Origin: JBDHAC01 sp039589195
Lineage (GTDB): Bacteria; Gemmatimonadota; Gemmatimonadetes; Palauibacterales; Palauibacteraceae
Direction: 5' to 3'
NCBI GenBank assembly: GCA_039589195.1
Contig: JBDHHV010000016.1
Coordinates: forward strand, 1-39,784
Length of the DNA stretch: 39,784 bases
The notes under the pieces are model-generated. The model ran no database searches and was not told where the DNA came from. It saw nothing but the letters and a program-made list of their open reading frames with translations. Both the position numbers and the translations under genes were made by a program. Shown here in pieces: positions 15,908 to 25,092 of the stretch; position 1 is the stretch's first letter; the number at the start of each line of letters is the position of its first letter.

Positions 15908-17017
15908 ATGACCCATGGCGATGGTTTTGGCCGCTTCTTCCTCCCCGGGCCGACCGAGGTCCGTCCGGAGACATTGGAATCCATGCTCCGCCCGATCATC
16001 GGTCATCGGACCCCGGAGATCAGCGCGCTGATCCAGGGCATGGGAACGCGGTTGTCGGATCTCTTCGTGACCGATCGGCCCGTGTATCTGTGCACCTCGT
16101 CCGCGACCGGGATGATGGAGGCGGCGATCACGAACCTCACCCGGCGACGCGTTCTCTGTCTCGTGAACGGCTCGTTCAGCCACAGGTTCTACGATATCGC
16201 GATGGCGTGCGGCCGAGCGGCCGACCGGCTCGAAGTGGAGTGGGGCGAGCCCAACCTGCCCCAGGCGTTGCACGACGCGCTCGTGGAAGAGCCGGGGCGT
16301 TACGACCTGGTGACGGTGGTGCACTCCGAGAGCTCCACGGGTGTCCTGAACCCGCTGGCCGAGATCTCGGACGTCGTGCACCAGTTCGACGATGTGCTGC
16401 TCGCCGTGGACGCCGTTTCCTCGCTCGCCGCCGCTCCGGTCCTGACGCGCGATTGGGACCTGGATTTCGTGCTGACCGGCTCGCAGAAAGCGCTCGCGCT
16501 GCCACCGGGTCTGGCGCTCGCGGTCGCCTCCGAACGAGGGTTGGCCCGGGCGCGGGAGGTGGAGCACCGGGGGTTCTATTTCGACCTGCTGAAATTCGAA
16601 AAGCGGCTCCAGGGTTACCATCAGACGCCCAACACGCCCGCCGTTTCGATCTTTTACGCGCTCGATCAACAGCTGAGCCGAATTGCCGAAGAAGGGCTCG
16701 AGGCGCGCTGGGAGCGCCACCGCCAGATGGCGGAGCGGACATACGCGTGGGTGGACGATCTGTCCGTTCGCACCGGCCAGCGCTTCTCGGTCTTCGCCCC
16801 GGAGGGGTACCGCTCGCCCGCCCTAACGCCCATCCTGCTCCCGGCGGGATTACGCGGCCCCGACGTGGCCGCGGCAGCGCGTGAACGCGGCTACACGATC
16901 GCGCCCGGGTACGGGAAGCTGAAGGAGCAGATTATTCGAATCGGGCACATGGGAGAGCACACGATGGACGAGTTGGAGGCACTCCTGGGCGTGCTTGACG
17001 AGGTGGTGGCCCCATGA
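15908..17017 (+). CDS. Class V aminotransferase, likely phosphoserine or serine-glyoxylate type
   Basis: Fold-type I PLP enzyme of 369 residues in the alanine-glyoxylate/serine-pyruvate aminotransferase group. It opens with FFLPGPTEVRPETLESM and IGHRTPEIS, has HSESSTGVLNPL and DAVSSLAAAP, and the PLP lysine in GSQKALALPPGLA. The ATG at 15908 places the family start correctly. It overlaps serA by 4 bases (ATGA), so a job as phosphoserine transaminase in place of SerC is likely; this pairing is known in other bacteria and archaea. Substrate assignment rests on context. Confidence 0.88.
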   Translation: MTHGDGFGRFFLPGPTEVRPETLESMLRPIIGHRTPEISALIQGMGTRLSDLFVTDRPVYLCTSSATGMMEAAITNLTRRRVLCLVNGSFSHRFYDIAMACGRAADRLEVEWGEPNLPQALHDALVEEPGRYDLVTVVHSESSTGVLNPLAEISDVVHQFDDVLLAVDAVSSLAAAPVLTRDWDLDFVLTGSQKALALPPGLALAVASERGLARAREVEHRGFYFDLLKFEKRLQGYHQTPNTPAVSIFYALDQQLSRIAEEGLEARWERHRQMAERTYAWVDDLSVRTGQRFSVFAPEGYRSPALTPILLPAGLRGPDVAAAARERGYTIAPGYGKLKEQIIRIGHMGEHTMDELEALLGVLDEVVAP

Positions 17018-18693
17018 GTCAGGCGGTGCAGGAGGCGCGAAGCGTCCAGGACGAAGATCAGAACGGCGGGGGACCGCAGCTGAAACGGCTCGTCCTCGCG
17101 GACCCGGTGGTTCCTGAGGGATTGGAGGTGCTCGAGTCCGAGCCGGGTCTAAAGGTCGAGGACCACACCGAGTCGACCCGCGACGAGCTGCGCGCCGCGC
17201 TCCGCGGTGCGGCCGGGCTGATCGTGCGCAGCCGCACGCGCGTAGACGCCGAGTTGCTCGAAGCGGCGGATGCGCTCGAGGTGATCGGACGAGCCGGCGT
17301 CGGCGTGGACAACATCGACCTGGAAGCGGCGACCCGTCGCGGGATCGCCGTGCTGAACGCGCCCGGCGGGAATACGGTCTCGACCGCGGAGCTCGCGTTC
17401 GGACTCATGCTGGCGGCCGCACGCCGGATCGCCGAGGGCGACCGCACGGTGCGCGAGGGTCTGTGGGAGCGAAAGCGGTTGCGCGGGGCTCAGCTGGAGG
17501 GCAAGACGCTCGGCGTCATCGGCGCGGGCCGGATCGGGACGGAAGTGATCCGCCGTGGCCGGGTGTTCGGGATGGAGATCGTCGTATTCGATCCCTACCT
17601 GACCGTGGAGCGTGCCAGCGACCTGGGGCTCGACCGTGTCGAGCTGGAAGAGCTGCTCGAGCGCGCCGACGTCGTGACTCTGCACGTGCCGCTCAACGAC
17701 TCGACTCGGGGGATGATCGGTGCCGTGGAGCTCGCCCGGATGAAGGACGATGCCATCCTGGTGAACGCCGCACGGGGGGGGCTCGTGGACGAGGCGGCGC
17801 TCGCGGAAGCTCTGCGATCCGGGCGGCTCGGTGCGGCCGGCCTGGACGTGTACGCGGAGGAACCGCCCCCGTCGGAGAGCGCCCTTCGAGATGCTCCGAA
17901 CCTCGTGATGACCCCGCATCTGGGAGCGTCGACCGACGAGGCCCAGCGCGAGGTCTCGCGCGAGATCGCCCGGGCCGTCCGCGACGCTCTCGTGTCCGCA
18001 GATTTTGGCGCGGCCCTCAACGCTCCGAATGTGAGCCTGGCGGACCGCGGACGCATGAGGCCGGTCCTCTCGCTCGGCACGCGACTCGGTCGGCTCCTCG
18101 CAGCGCTGACGGATGGGTGCTCTCAGCGGGTGGATGTCGGGTACGCCGGGCCTCTGGACAGCATCCTGCGCCCGCTGGCCGCGGCCGCCATGGAGGGCTT
18201 CCTCTGCTCGACCGTGGACATGCCCCTGAACCTGGTAAACGCGCTCGCGATCGCGGGTGAGCGAGGAATCGACGTCGGAAGGGTCCGGATCGGCGAAGTG
18301 GCCGACTACACCAACTACGTGGAGCTGCGGGCGCGGAATGGCGCTGAGGAGACCGTCGTGGGAGGTGCGCTGCTCGGTGAGGGGCACCACCCCCGCATCG
18401 TGCAGATCGGAGGCTTCCACGTCGATACGGTACCGGAAGGGGTATTGCTGCTGGTCCGGAACCGCGACGTACCAGGCGTGATCGGCGAGGTGGGGATGAG
18501 GCTCGGAGCCGCGGGGATCAACATCGGCGGGTATCACCTGGGCCGGAAAGCGGCGGAAGGCCGCGCACTGGGCGTCATCACGGTCGACGACGAGCTGCCG
18601 GCGGACTTCATCGCGGAGCTCCGGGGCCTGGCGGCCGTCGACGAGGTTCTTCAGGTGACCTTCGACGTCTGCCCTGGTCGTCAGACCGGGTAG
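17014..18693 (+). CDS. serA: D-3-phosphoglycerate dehydrogenase
   Basis: First step of serine synthesis: 3-phosphoglycerate plus NAD+ to 3-phosphohydroxypyruvate. The 559-residue form has a catalytic/NAD region (GRAGVGVDNIDLEAA, NAD loop GVIGAGRIGTEV, active-site arginine in NAARGGLVDE, glutamate in YAEEPP, histidine in MTPHLGAST), an intervening domain (about 330-470) and a C-terminal ACT domain (LLLVRNRDVPGVIGEVG). That is the long SerA architecture, usually serine-regulated. The first 23 residues are an acidic extension not usual in the family. It is coupled by a 4-base overlap to the upstream aminotransferase. Confidence 0.95.
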   Translation: MSQAVQEARSVQDEDQNGGGPQLKRLVLADPVVPEGLEVLESEPGLKVEDHTESTRDELRAALRGAAGLIVRSRTRVDAELLEAADALEVIGRAGVGVDNIDLEAATRRGIAVLNAPGGNTVSTAELAFGLMLAAARRIAEGDRTVREGLWERKRLRGAQLEGKTLGVIGAGRIGTEVIRRGRVFGMEIVVFDPYLTVERASDLGLDRVELEELLERADVVTLHVPLNDSTRGMIGAVELARMKDDAILVNAARGGLVDEAALAEALRSGRLGAAGLDVYAEEPPPSESALRDAPNLVMTPHLGASTDEAQREVSREIARAVRDALVSADFGAALNAPNVSLADRGRMRPVLSLGTRLGRLLAALTDGCSQRVDVGYAGPLDSILRPLAAAAMEGFLCSTVDMPLNLVNALAIAGERGIDVGRVRIGEVADYTNYVELRARNGAEETVVGGALLGEGHHPRIVQIGGFHVDTVPEGVLLLVRNRDVPGVIGEVGMRLGAAGINIGGYHLGRKAAEGRALGVITVDDELPADFIAELRGLAAVDEVLQVTFDVCPGRQTG

Positions 18694-18715
18694 AACGCCG
18701 CGGGCGTCCGGGGAG

Positions 18716-19654
18716 CTACCCCGCCGCCGAATCCCCACGGGCCGGGGGGCGCCACGACCGGGCGGCAGACGGCGCCGGCGCACCGACGCGATCGGGGTGC
18801 AGCAGCCCGGCCAGGATCTCGACGCCCTTCACGAAGCGCGGACCGGACCGGTTCAGGTAGGCCGAAGCATCCACTACGAACGCCTGATTCGTCTCGATGG
18901 CCCGCGGGGCCAGGCTGAGCAGGCGGTTGGCGTGCGTGTCGGCCTCCCGCTTCGCGGCTTCGAGCCCGTATCCACACGGCATCACGATGAGTGCGTCGGG
19001 ATCGAGTCCGGTCAGCTCGTCCCAACGGACCTCTCGTGAGGCGTGACCCGGGTCGCCGATCAGGTCCTCTCCACCCGCAATGTCGATCATCTGGGGCACC
19101 CAATGCCCGGGTGCGAAAGGCGGATCGAGCCACTCGATGGCCAGGGTTCGAGTCCTGACCGCCCCGGTGACGGCCGTCCGCACTGCGTCCAGCCGACGGC
19201 GAATCGTCTCGATCCTATCGGTGGCTCGCTCTTCGACCCCGGCTGCGCGCCCCACCTCGCGAATCGATGTCAAAATCTCCTCGATCGTGTGCGCGTCCAG
19301 TGACAGGACCCGGGTCTCGAGCTGCCGCTCCGCGATCACGGCCTCGATACCACCGGTCGGGACGGCGCACACCTCGCACATCGCCTGCGCCAGAATCAGG
19401 TCCGGGCGCAGACGCTCCAACAGATCTCCGTCCACGACGTACACACTTCCGTGCTCGGCCATCGCCGATCGCACCGCTTCGTCGATCTCACGGCTGGACA
19501 ACCCGTTCGCATCGAACCGCGGCCGGCTGACACGTGGACGGTCCTGAAGCTCGACCGGGTGATCGCACTCGTGCGAGATACCGACGAGGAGGTCGTGCAG
19601 CCCGAGCTCAGCGACGATCTCGGTGCCACTGGCGAGGGTGGAGACGATTCGCAT
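18716..19654 (-). CDS. Cytoplasmic BtuF-like cobalamin-binding protein
   Basis: A 312-residue protein with the two-lobed BtuF/periplasmic binding fold (STLASGTEIVAELGLHDLLVGISHECDHP, RPDLILAQAMCEVCAV, WVPQMIDIAGGEDLIG). There is no signal peptide or lipobox, so it should stay in the cytoplasm. Such proteins are often annotated as cobalamin-binding and lack partner transporter genes, as here. The HECDHP and CEVCA segments could bind metal or cofactor. It follows the MoeZ-like gene by 42 bases on the same strand. The last 25 residues are low in complexity. Ligand assignment is by family only. Confidence 0.8.
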   Translation of the reverse strand: MRIVSTLASGTEIVAELGLHDLLVGISHECDHPVELQDRPRVSRPRFDANGLSSREIDEAVRSAMAEHGSVYVVDGDLLERLRPDLILAQAMCEVCAVPTGGIEAVIAERQLETRVLSLDAHTIEEILTSIREVGRAAGVEERATDRIETIRRRLDAVRTAVTGAVRTRTLAIEWLDPPFAPGHWVPQMIDIAGGEDLIGDPGHASREVRWDELTGLDPDALIVMPCGYGLEAAKREADTHANRLLSLAPRAIETNQAFVVDASAYLNRSGPRFVKGVEILAGLLHPDRVGAPAPSAARSWRPPARGDSAAG

Positions 19655-19696
19655 CAGGGGCTCGTGGAGCCGAATGTCACGTGATCCTTCCGCGGG

Positions 19697-20881
19697 TCAG
19701 TAGGTCGGCATGTCGGGATCGACTCGCTCGGCCCAGGCCAGGAGGCCCCCGGCGAGGTTCACCGCGTTCTCGAACCCCATCGTTCGCAGGTATGCTACCG
19801 CCTGCGCGGATCGGATCCCCGAGCGGCACATCAGGATCAGTGGCTCGTCCACGCGCAGCTCATCCAGCCTCAGCGGCAGCGCTGCGAGCGGGATGTGACG
19901 TGCTCCGACGGACTCCAGGCTGCAGATCCCCAGCTCGTACTCCTCTCGCACATCCAGAAGCTGATAGGCCTCGCCCTCGTCGAATCGCCGTCGGAGCTCG
20001 GTAACCTCGATCTCGGGGCATGACGCTCCCGGCTCGTCGGCCGCCGCCTCTCCACAAAAAAGCTCGTAGTCGATGAGCTCCGTCACGCTCGGCTCGTCCC
20101 CACACACCGGACACGTGGGGTCACGGCGGATGCTCAATTCGCGGAACTCCATGCGCAGGGCATCGATCAGGAGGAGCCGGCCGGCGAGTGTGTCACCCTC
20201 CTCGAGTATGAGCTTGATCGCCTCCGTCCCCTGGATCGAGCCCACGAGCCCTGGAAGGACGCCGAGAACACCGGCCTCCGCGCAATTGGGAACGAGGCCC
20301 GGAGGTGGAGGCTCGGGGAACAGGCATCGATAACAAGGCTCGCCACGCACGCCGAACACAGAGGCCTGCCCTTCGAAACGGAGGACGGCGCCGTACACGA
20401 ACGGCACTCCCGCGAGGAGGCAGGCGTCGTTGACGAGATACCGCGTCGGGAAGTTGTCGCTCCCATCCACGACGAGGTCCCAGCCATGAAGGATATCCAG
20501 CGCGTTGGATGACTCGAACCGGGTCTCGTACGCGACCACCTCCACCTCGGGGTTCAGCGCTTCGATCCGTGCGCGCGCGGACTCGAGCTTGGGTCGGCCC
20601 ACCGAGGGTGTATCGTGTAGCAGCTGACGGTGCAGATTCGTCAGGTCGACGGCGTCGTGATCCACGAGCCCCAGGCGACCCACGCCCGCGGCGGCCAGGT
20701 ACAGGGCCGCGGGCGATCCCAGTCCTCCGACGCCGATGAGCAGTACACTCGCGTCCTTGAGCCGGCGCTGCCCCTCGATACCCACCTCCGTAAGCGAGAG
20801 CTGGCGGCTGTAACGGCGGATCTCGGAGTCCGTGAGACCGGGTCCCGTCATCGGAGCTGTTCCGGGCACGGTCTCATCCAC
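19697..20881 (-). CDS. MoeZ-like adenylyltransferase/sulfurtransferase (E1 plus rhodanese)
   Basis: Activates the C-terminus of a small sulfur carrier protein by adenylation and then thiolates it. The 394-residue product has a ThiF/MoeB domain (residues about 15-260: RYSRQLSLTEVG, LLIGVGGLGSPAALYLAAAGVG, DGSDNFPTRY) with zinc cysteines in CYRC and CPVC, then a rhodanese domain (about 290-390) with active-site CRSGIRS. The GTG start at 20881 overlaps the end of the sulfur carrier gene by 8 bases; a second possible start is the ATG at 20851. Coupling and domain order match MoeZ/MoeBR proteins. Confidence 0.92.
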   Translation of the reverse strand: MDETVPGTAPMTGPGLTDSEIRRYSRQLSLTEVGIEGQRRLKDASVLLIGVGGLGSPAALYLAAAGVGRLGLVDHDAVDLTNLHRQLLHDTPSVGRPKLESARARIEALNPEVEVVAYETRFESSNALDILHGWDLVVDGSDNFPTRYLVNDACLLAGVPFVYGAVLRFEGQASVFGVRGEPCYRCLFPEPPPPGLVPNCAEAGVLGVLPGLVGSIQGTEAIKLILEEGDTLAGRLLLIDALRMEFRELSIRRDPTCPVCGDEPSVTELIDYELFCGEAAADEPGASCPEIEVTELRRRFDEGEAYQLLDVREEYELGICSLESVGARHIPLAALPLRLDELRVDEPLILMCRSGIRSAQAVAYLRTMGFENAVNLAGGLLAWAERVDPDMPTY

Positions 20882-21152
20882 CGGCCATCGACGGAACGAT
20901 CCGAATCTCGCAATCCTCCTCCAATCGGGCCTCGGCTCGCAACGGGTCGCTCACCTGCTCTCGGCCGTGATACACGTTCACGTGCCGGCGCACCTCGCCG
21001 GTCTCATCCAGCAACAGGCGCCGCAGCTCCCGGTGGCTCTCCAGAAGGTCTTGGAACACCTCTGAGATGGTCGAGCCCTCGACCACGATACGCTCCTCCC
21101 CATCCACCCACGGCCGCAATGGCGCCGGGATGGAAATCGTCACGCTCGGCAT
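20874..21152 (-). CDS. CysO-like ThiS/MoaD sulfur carrier protein
   Basis: A 92-residue beta-grasp sulfur carrier ending in Gly-Gly, the residue pair that is adenylated and made into a thiocarboxylate. Its N-terminus (VTISIPAPLRPWVDG), the RRHVNVYHGREQV stretch and the ending VPSMAGG resemble mycobacterial CysO (SIPTILRP, HRFVNIYV, LPAVAGG) more than ThiS or MoaD. CysO delivers sulfide for cysteine synthesis from O-phosphoserine via CysM and Mec; neither partner is in view. It is coupled to the MoeZ-like E1 gene. I infer the CysO role from these short matches. Confidence 0.88.
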   Translation of the reverse strand: MPSVTISIPAPLRPWVDGEERIVVEGSTISEVFQDLLESHRELRRLLLDETGEVRRHVNVYHGREQVSDPLRAEARLEEDCEIRIVPSMAGG

Positions 21153-21241
21153 GTCATTTCTTACCCGGTCGGCGTGCGTGTGTGGCGGCCCACGGTCTGA
21201 TTCGAGTCCGGGGTCCGGGTCGCCCGCTGTGAGTACGCATA

Positions 21242-21937
21242 TCAGACCCGGACCGCGACCGACTCGACGAGAGCGCGGAAGTTCGCCGCGATATCCCCGC
21301 TGCCGTGAAAGACGGAGGACCCGGCCACGAATACGCTCGCGCCCGCCGATGCGGCGAGCGGGGCGGTGCTCGGGTCGATCCCGCCGTCCACCTGGACGGG
21401 GAGATCCGGAACCCCGCGCTCGGCCGCCATGCGTCGGACGGCCTCGACCTTTGGTAGCGCCGACTCGATAAAGGCCTGCCCGCCAAATCCCGGGTTTACG
21501 GTCATGACGAGCGCGAGATCCACGAACGGCAGGATCTCCGACAGAGTCTCCGCTGGAGTGGCGGGGTTTATCGCGACGCCGGCGCGCACGCCCAGATCCC
21601 GGATTCGGTGGATGTCCGCGTGCAGGTGCGTGGACGCTTCCTGGTGAATCGTGATCAGGTCTGCACCCGCCGCCGCGAACGGATCGATGAACGCCTGGGG
21701 GTTGTCGATCATGAGGTGCACATCCAGGAACGTGTCGGTGATCGGGCGCAAGGACTCGAGCACCGGGAGACCTATGCTGATGTTGGGAACGTAATGCCCG
21801 TCCATCACGTCGACCTGGAACCAGCGCGCACCCGCCTGCTCCGCGGCTCGCACCTGTTCGCCCAGCCGCGCGTAGTCAGCCGCGAGTATGGAGGGGGCGA
21901 TCACGATGCCGTCGGGCATCCCTATGCTTTCCCGCAC
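21242..21937 (-). CDS. rpe: Ribulose-phosphate 3-epimerase
   Basis: Interconverts ribulose 5-phosphate and xylulose 5-phosphate in the pentose phosphate pathway. The 231-residue TIM barrel shows APSILAADYARLGEQV, the metal/active-site QVDVMDGHYVPNISIG, DVHLMIDNP, MTVNPGFGGQ, and the phosphate-binding QVDGGI and AGSSVF. The GTG at 21937 follows GGAGG by 6 bases, which decides the start. It is first in a minus-strand run with the sulfur carrier and MoeZ-like genes, 89 bases apart. Confidence 0.95.
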   Translation of the reverse strand: MRESIGMPDGIVIAPSILAADYARLGEQVRAAEQAGARWFQVDVMDGHYVPNISIGLPVLESLRPITDTFLDVHLMIDNPQAFIDPFAAAGADLITIHQEASTHLHADIHRIRDLGVRAGVAINPATPAETLSEILPFVDLALVMTVNPGFGGQAFIESALPKVEAVRRMAAERGVPDLPVQVDGGIDPSTAPLAASAGASVFVAGSSVFHGSGDIAANFRALVESVAVRV

Positions 21938-21988
21938 GGACGACCTCCGATGAGTAGTGAGTCAGATACCTTTCAGTCGATCTCCAAA

Positions 21989-22018
21989 GCGGAAGGCTGA
22001 AGTTCTTCAGCGTTCCGC
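21989..22018 (-). terminator. Hairpin at the end of kbl
   Basis: Arms GCGGAA/TTCCGC and, inside them, CTGAA/TTCAG pair around a 4-base loop with one mismatch. Read on the minus strand the stem begins at the kbl stop codon and is followed by only three T residues. It is probably a weak intrinsic terminator for the tdh-kbl transcript. Confidence 0.45.
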
Positions 22019-23244
22019 TAGATGATGCCGAGGCGCTCCCCCACCGTCTTCAAAGCAGCGAGCGCCGTATCCAGATGCTCGCGTTCGTGACCGGCCGAGA
22101 TCTGACAACGGATTCTTGCCTGGCCTTTGGGGACGACCGGGAAGCCGAAGCCGATCACGAACACGCCTTCGTCGAGAAGCTGCCGGCTGAGCGAGATGGC
22201 CGCGGCTGTCTCGCCGATGATCACGGGGATGATCGGAGTCTCTCCCTCGATCGGCTTGTACCCGAGCCCCTCGAGTCCCTCGCGGAAATAGGCCGTGTTG
22301 TCCCTCAGCTTGGCGATGAGCTCCGGGTGGTTCTCCAGGTGCTCGATCGCGGCCAGAGCGCCCCCGCACGAATGGGGGGGCATCGCGTTCGTGAACAACT
22401 GCGTTCGCGATTGCTGCACGAGGTACTCGATCACCGACCGGCTGCTGGCCGTGAATCCGCCCGCCATGCCGCCCAGGGCCTTGCCCAGTGTCGAGGTGAC
22501 GAGGTCTATCTCGCCGTGCATCCCGAAGTGCTCCGGCGTGCCCCGTCCGGTGTCCCCCAGGACTCCGCTGGCGTGCGAATCGTCGATCGCCATGATCGCG
22601 TCGTACCGATCGCACAGCTCGCGGATGTCGGGGAGCGGCGCGATCTCTCCCTCCATGCTGAACACACCGTCAGTGATCACGAAACGATGACGTGCGTCGC
22701 GTGACGACTCGAGGGCCTCCCGCAGCGAGTCCATGTCCATGTGCCTGTATATCTTACGCTGTGCCTTACACAACCGGATGCCATCTATGATCGAAGCGTG
22801 GTTCAACTCGTCGCTGATGAGCGCGTCCTCGGGAGTGAGCAAGGGCGCGAAGAGCCCTTCGTTGGCGTTCCAACAAGACGTGTAGGTGATCGCCGCCTCG
22901 GTCTCCATGAAGTCGGCGATCTTCGCTTCCAGGTCCCGGTGGATGTCGAAGGTGCCACAGATGAAGCGGACGGAGGATGTCCCGGCTCCATACCGGTCGG
23001 TGCTCGCCTTCACCGCGTCCATCACGGCCGGCTGGTCACACAGACCCAGGTAGTTGTTCGAGCACAGGTTGATCGTCTCTCCGTACTCGTCCAGGTCCAC
23101 CACGGCGGACTGTCGCCCCATGATATGGACGAGCTCCTTGAGGACTCCCCGCTCCTTCATGTCCCGCAACTCGGCGCTGAGCCGCTCTTCGAAGCCGCGG
23201 TTCACGTTCGAAGTCGCCACGTCCGTCTCTTCGTACAGAGTCAT
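22018..23244 (-). CDS. kbl: Glycine C-acetyltransferase (2-amino-3-ketobutyrate CoA ligase)
   Basis: Cleaves 2-amino-3-ketobutyrate with CoA to glycine and acetyl-CoA, the second step of threonine breakdown. The 408-residue protein is an alpha-oxoamine synthase with INLCSNNYLGLCDQP, GAGTSSVRFICGTFDIH, SDELNHASIIDG, DDSHASGVLGDTGRG and the PLP lysine in TSTLGKALGG. SSVRFICGT is typical of Kbl rather than BioF. The ATG at 23244 follows GGAG by 7 bases. It lies in the same minus-strand unit as tdh, with a lipoprotein gene between. Confidence 0.95.
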   Translation of the reverse strand: MTLYEETDVATSNVNRGFEERLSAELRDMKERGVLKELVHIMGRQSAVVDLDEYGETINLCSNNYLGLCDQPAVMDAVKASTDRYGAGTSSVRFICGTFDIHRDLEAKIADFMETEAAITYTSCWNANEGLFAPLLTPEDALISDELNHASIIDGIRLCKAQRKIYRHMDMDSLREALESSRDARHRFVITDGVFSMEGEIAPLPDIRELCDRYDAIMAIDDSHASGVLGDTGRGTPEHFGMHGEIDLVTSTLGKALGGMAGGFTASSRSVIEYLVQQSRTQLFTNAMPPHSCGGALAAIEHLENHPELIAKLRDNTAYFREGLEGLGYKPIEGETPIIPVIIGETAAAISLSRQLLDEGVFVIGFGFPVVPKGQARIRCQISAGHEREHLDTALAALKTVGERLGII

Positions 23245-23336
23245 CGTATCTCTCCGGTCTGCACCCCCCGCAACTGTCGGGTCCGCGCCCGGCGCGCGAG
23301 GGGTGCCACGTTCTAGCAGATCGTCAGCGACTTTCG

Positions 23337-24026
23337 CTAGGAGTCCACGCGGTAGTAGTCCGCGCTGGCTCTATCCGTGACCCAGGCCGTGTCTACCCGA
23401 ATGCTGGGCCGCGAGCCGTACCAACCGCACATAGTGAAGCCCAGGAGCGTGCCCTCGACATGTACGACGCGATCGCTCCCGGCCTGCTCACGGATCTCAT
23501 CCGGCGCTCCCAGGAGGGCGAATGGCCTCTGGTTGGCGGCCCACCCGGGGCCGAACAGCCAGCAGCCCGCGACGCTCCGCAAGGTTCCTTCGCCCACCGT
23601 GCGCATCCGGGAGAACGATCCCTCCTCCGTGGCGACCAGTGTCCCCAGATGGAGACCCTCGGCCGTGCTCACCGCGTAATGGCCCGGTCGTTCGATGCGA
23701 ATCGGCCGGGCCTCGTAGAAGCTGACCCTCTGCCGCGCGCACACCGCGCTGAAGGTGCTCCGGGTGGCCGAGAGCCGGATCTCTCCTTCGGAGACCGCCA
23801 GATACGCCGTGTCCAACCGGCCGCACGCCGTGAGCGACACGGGCCCGGCGAATTCGAACGAGAACAACTGGCCAACCCGGACGCTCTCGGGATACGCGGC
23901 CCAAGTCACGAGGCCCGGGCCAGGCGTCGGCTCCCCCGTTCGCCAGCACGCTGCCACGGCCAGGGCGATCAGAAGCGCGAGCCCGTGGGCTCGCCCAGGC
24001 CCGTATCCTCGGCTCACCCGACCCAT
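23337..24026 (-). CDS. Predicted lipoprotein of unknown function
   Basis: A 229-residue secreted protein. The N-terminus has basic residues, a hydrophobic stretch (HGLALLIALAVAA) and a lipobox-like AVAAC ending at Cys27, so it is likely lipid-anchored. The mature part is rich in beta strands and aromatic residues and has further cysteines (ACGR, VCARQ, AGCWL, MCGWY) that could form disulfides. No family recognised. It sits between tdh (34-base gap) and kbl (92-base gap) on the same strand, an odd insertion in a metabolic pair. Confidence 0.7.
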   Translation of the reverse strand: MGRVSRGYGPGRAHGLALLIALAVAACWRTGEPTPGPGLVTWAAYPESVRVGQLFSFEFAGPVSLTACGRLDTAYLAVSEGEIRLSATRSTFSAVCARQRVSFYEARPIRIERPGHYAVSTAEGLHLGTLVATEEGSFSRMRTVGEGTLRSVAGCWLFGPGWAANQRPFALLGAPDEIREQAGSDRVVHVEGTLLGFTMCGWYGSRPSIRVDTAWVTDRASADYYRVDS

Positions 24027-24060
24027 GCGCGCGGCCCGCCCGGTTTCCTGGTGACCTGAC

Positions 24061-25092
24061 TCAGTCCAGCGACAGTACGACCTTGGCGGCGTCGCCGGTC
24101 TCCATGGCCCGGATCCCCTCCTCGAATCGATCGAGGGGCAGGCGATGCGTGATGACGGGCTCGATGTCCAGCAGTCCTGCCGCCAGGAAGTTCCTCATTT
24201 CGATCCACGTGTCGTACATGCGTCGCCCGACGACCCCATACGCGTGCAACCCCTTGAAGATGACATCACGCGCCAGGTTGATCTCGATCGCACCACGCGG
24301 GAGTCCCAGAAGCTGGACGTGCCCCGCGTTCCGACACACGCGGAAGGCGGTTCGGACTCCGTCCGGGTGTCCGCTCATCTCGCATACGATGTCCGATCCG
24401 TAGCCACGGGAAAGCTCGGCCACGACGGCTTCGACGTCGTCGGTCAGGGGATTCAGGCTGCGATCCGCCCCCATGCGGTCCGCCAGCACGCGACGCTCCT
24501 CGTGCGGCTCGACGGCCACGACGGTGGCCGCTCCGGCCGCTCTGGCGATCCCCACCGCGAAGAGCCCGATCGGACCGCAGCCGATCACGGTCACCATCCG
24601 TCCGGCCACATCCGTGTGGAGCACCGTGTGGAACGCGTTCCCGAGCGGATCGAACAGGGCGGCGTGGTCGTCCGATATCGAATCGGGAATCGGGATGAGA
24701 TTGGTGGCCGGGACGGCCACGAGCTCCGCGAAGGCCCCCGGCCGGTCGATCCCGACGATCTCGATCTCGCGGCACACGTGCGCGTTCCCCGTCCTGCACA
24801 GCTCGCAATGGCCGCATACCAGGTGGCCCTCGGCCGAGACTCGATCACCCACCTTGACGTTGGTGACCAGCGATCCGACCTCCACCGCTTCTCCCATGAA
24901 CTCGTGCCCGAGCACGAGCGGAGGCTTGATCCGGCTCCGGGACCACTCGTCCCACTGACAAATATGCAGATCCGTTCCACAGATCCCTGCCCGCCGCACC
25001 CCGATGAGGACCTCATCGGAACGGATTTCCGGCTCGGCGATGTCGGTCACCACGAGCCCCGGGGCCGCATCCGGCTTCACGATCGCTTTCAT
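24061..25092 (-). CDS. tdh: L-threonine 3-dehydrogenase
   Basis: Oxidises L-threonine to 2-amino-3-ketobutyrate with NAD+. The 343-residue zinc-dependent medium-chain dehydrogenase has the catalytic-zinc cysteine in RAGICGTDLHI, GHEFMGE, the structural zinc set CGHCELCRTGNAHVC, GCGPIGLFAVGIARAAGA for NAD binding, and a DPLGNAFHTVL stretch typical of Tdh. It is upstream of kbl, so the two give the classic threonine-to-glycine route. The ATG at 25092 matches the family start. Confidence 0.95.
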   Translation of the reverse strand: MKAIVKPDAAPGLVVTDIAEPEIRSDEVLIGVRRAGICGTDLHICQWDEWSRSRIKPPLVLGHEFMGEAVEVGSLVTNVKVGDRVSAEGHLVCGHCELCRTGNAHVCREIEIVGIDRPGAFAELVAVPATNLIPIPDSISDDHAALFDPLGNAFHTVLHTDVAGRMVTVIGCGPIGLFAVGIARAAGAATVVAVEPHEERRVLADRMGADRSLNPLTDDVEAVVAELSRGYGSDIVCEMSGHPDGVRTAFRVCRNAGHVQLLGLPRGAIEINLARDVIFKGLHAYGVVGRRMYDTWIEMRNFLAAGLLDIEPVITHRLPLDRFEEGIRAMETGDAAKVVLSLD

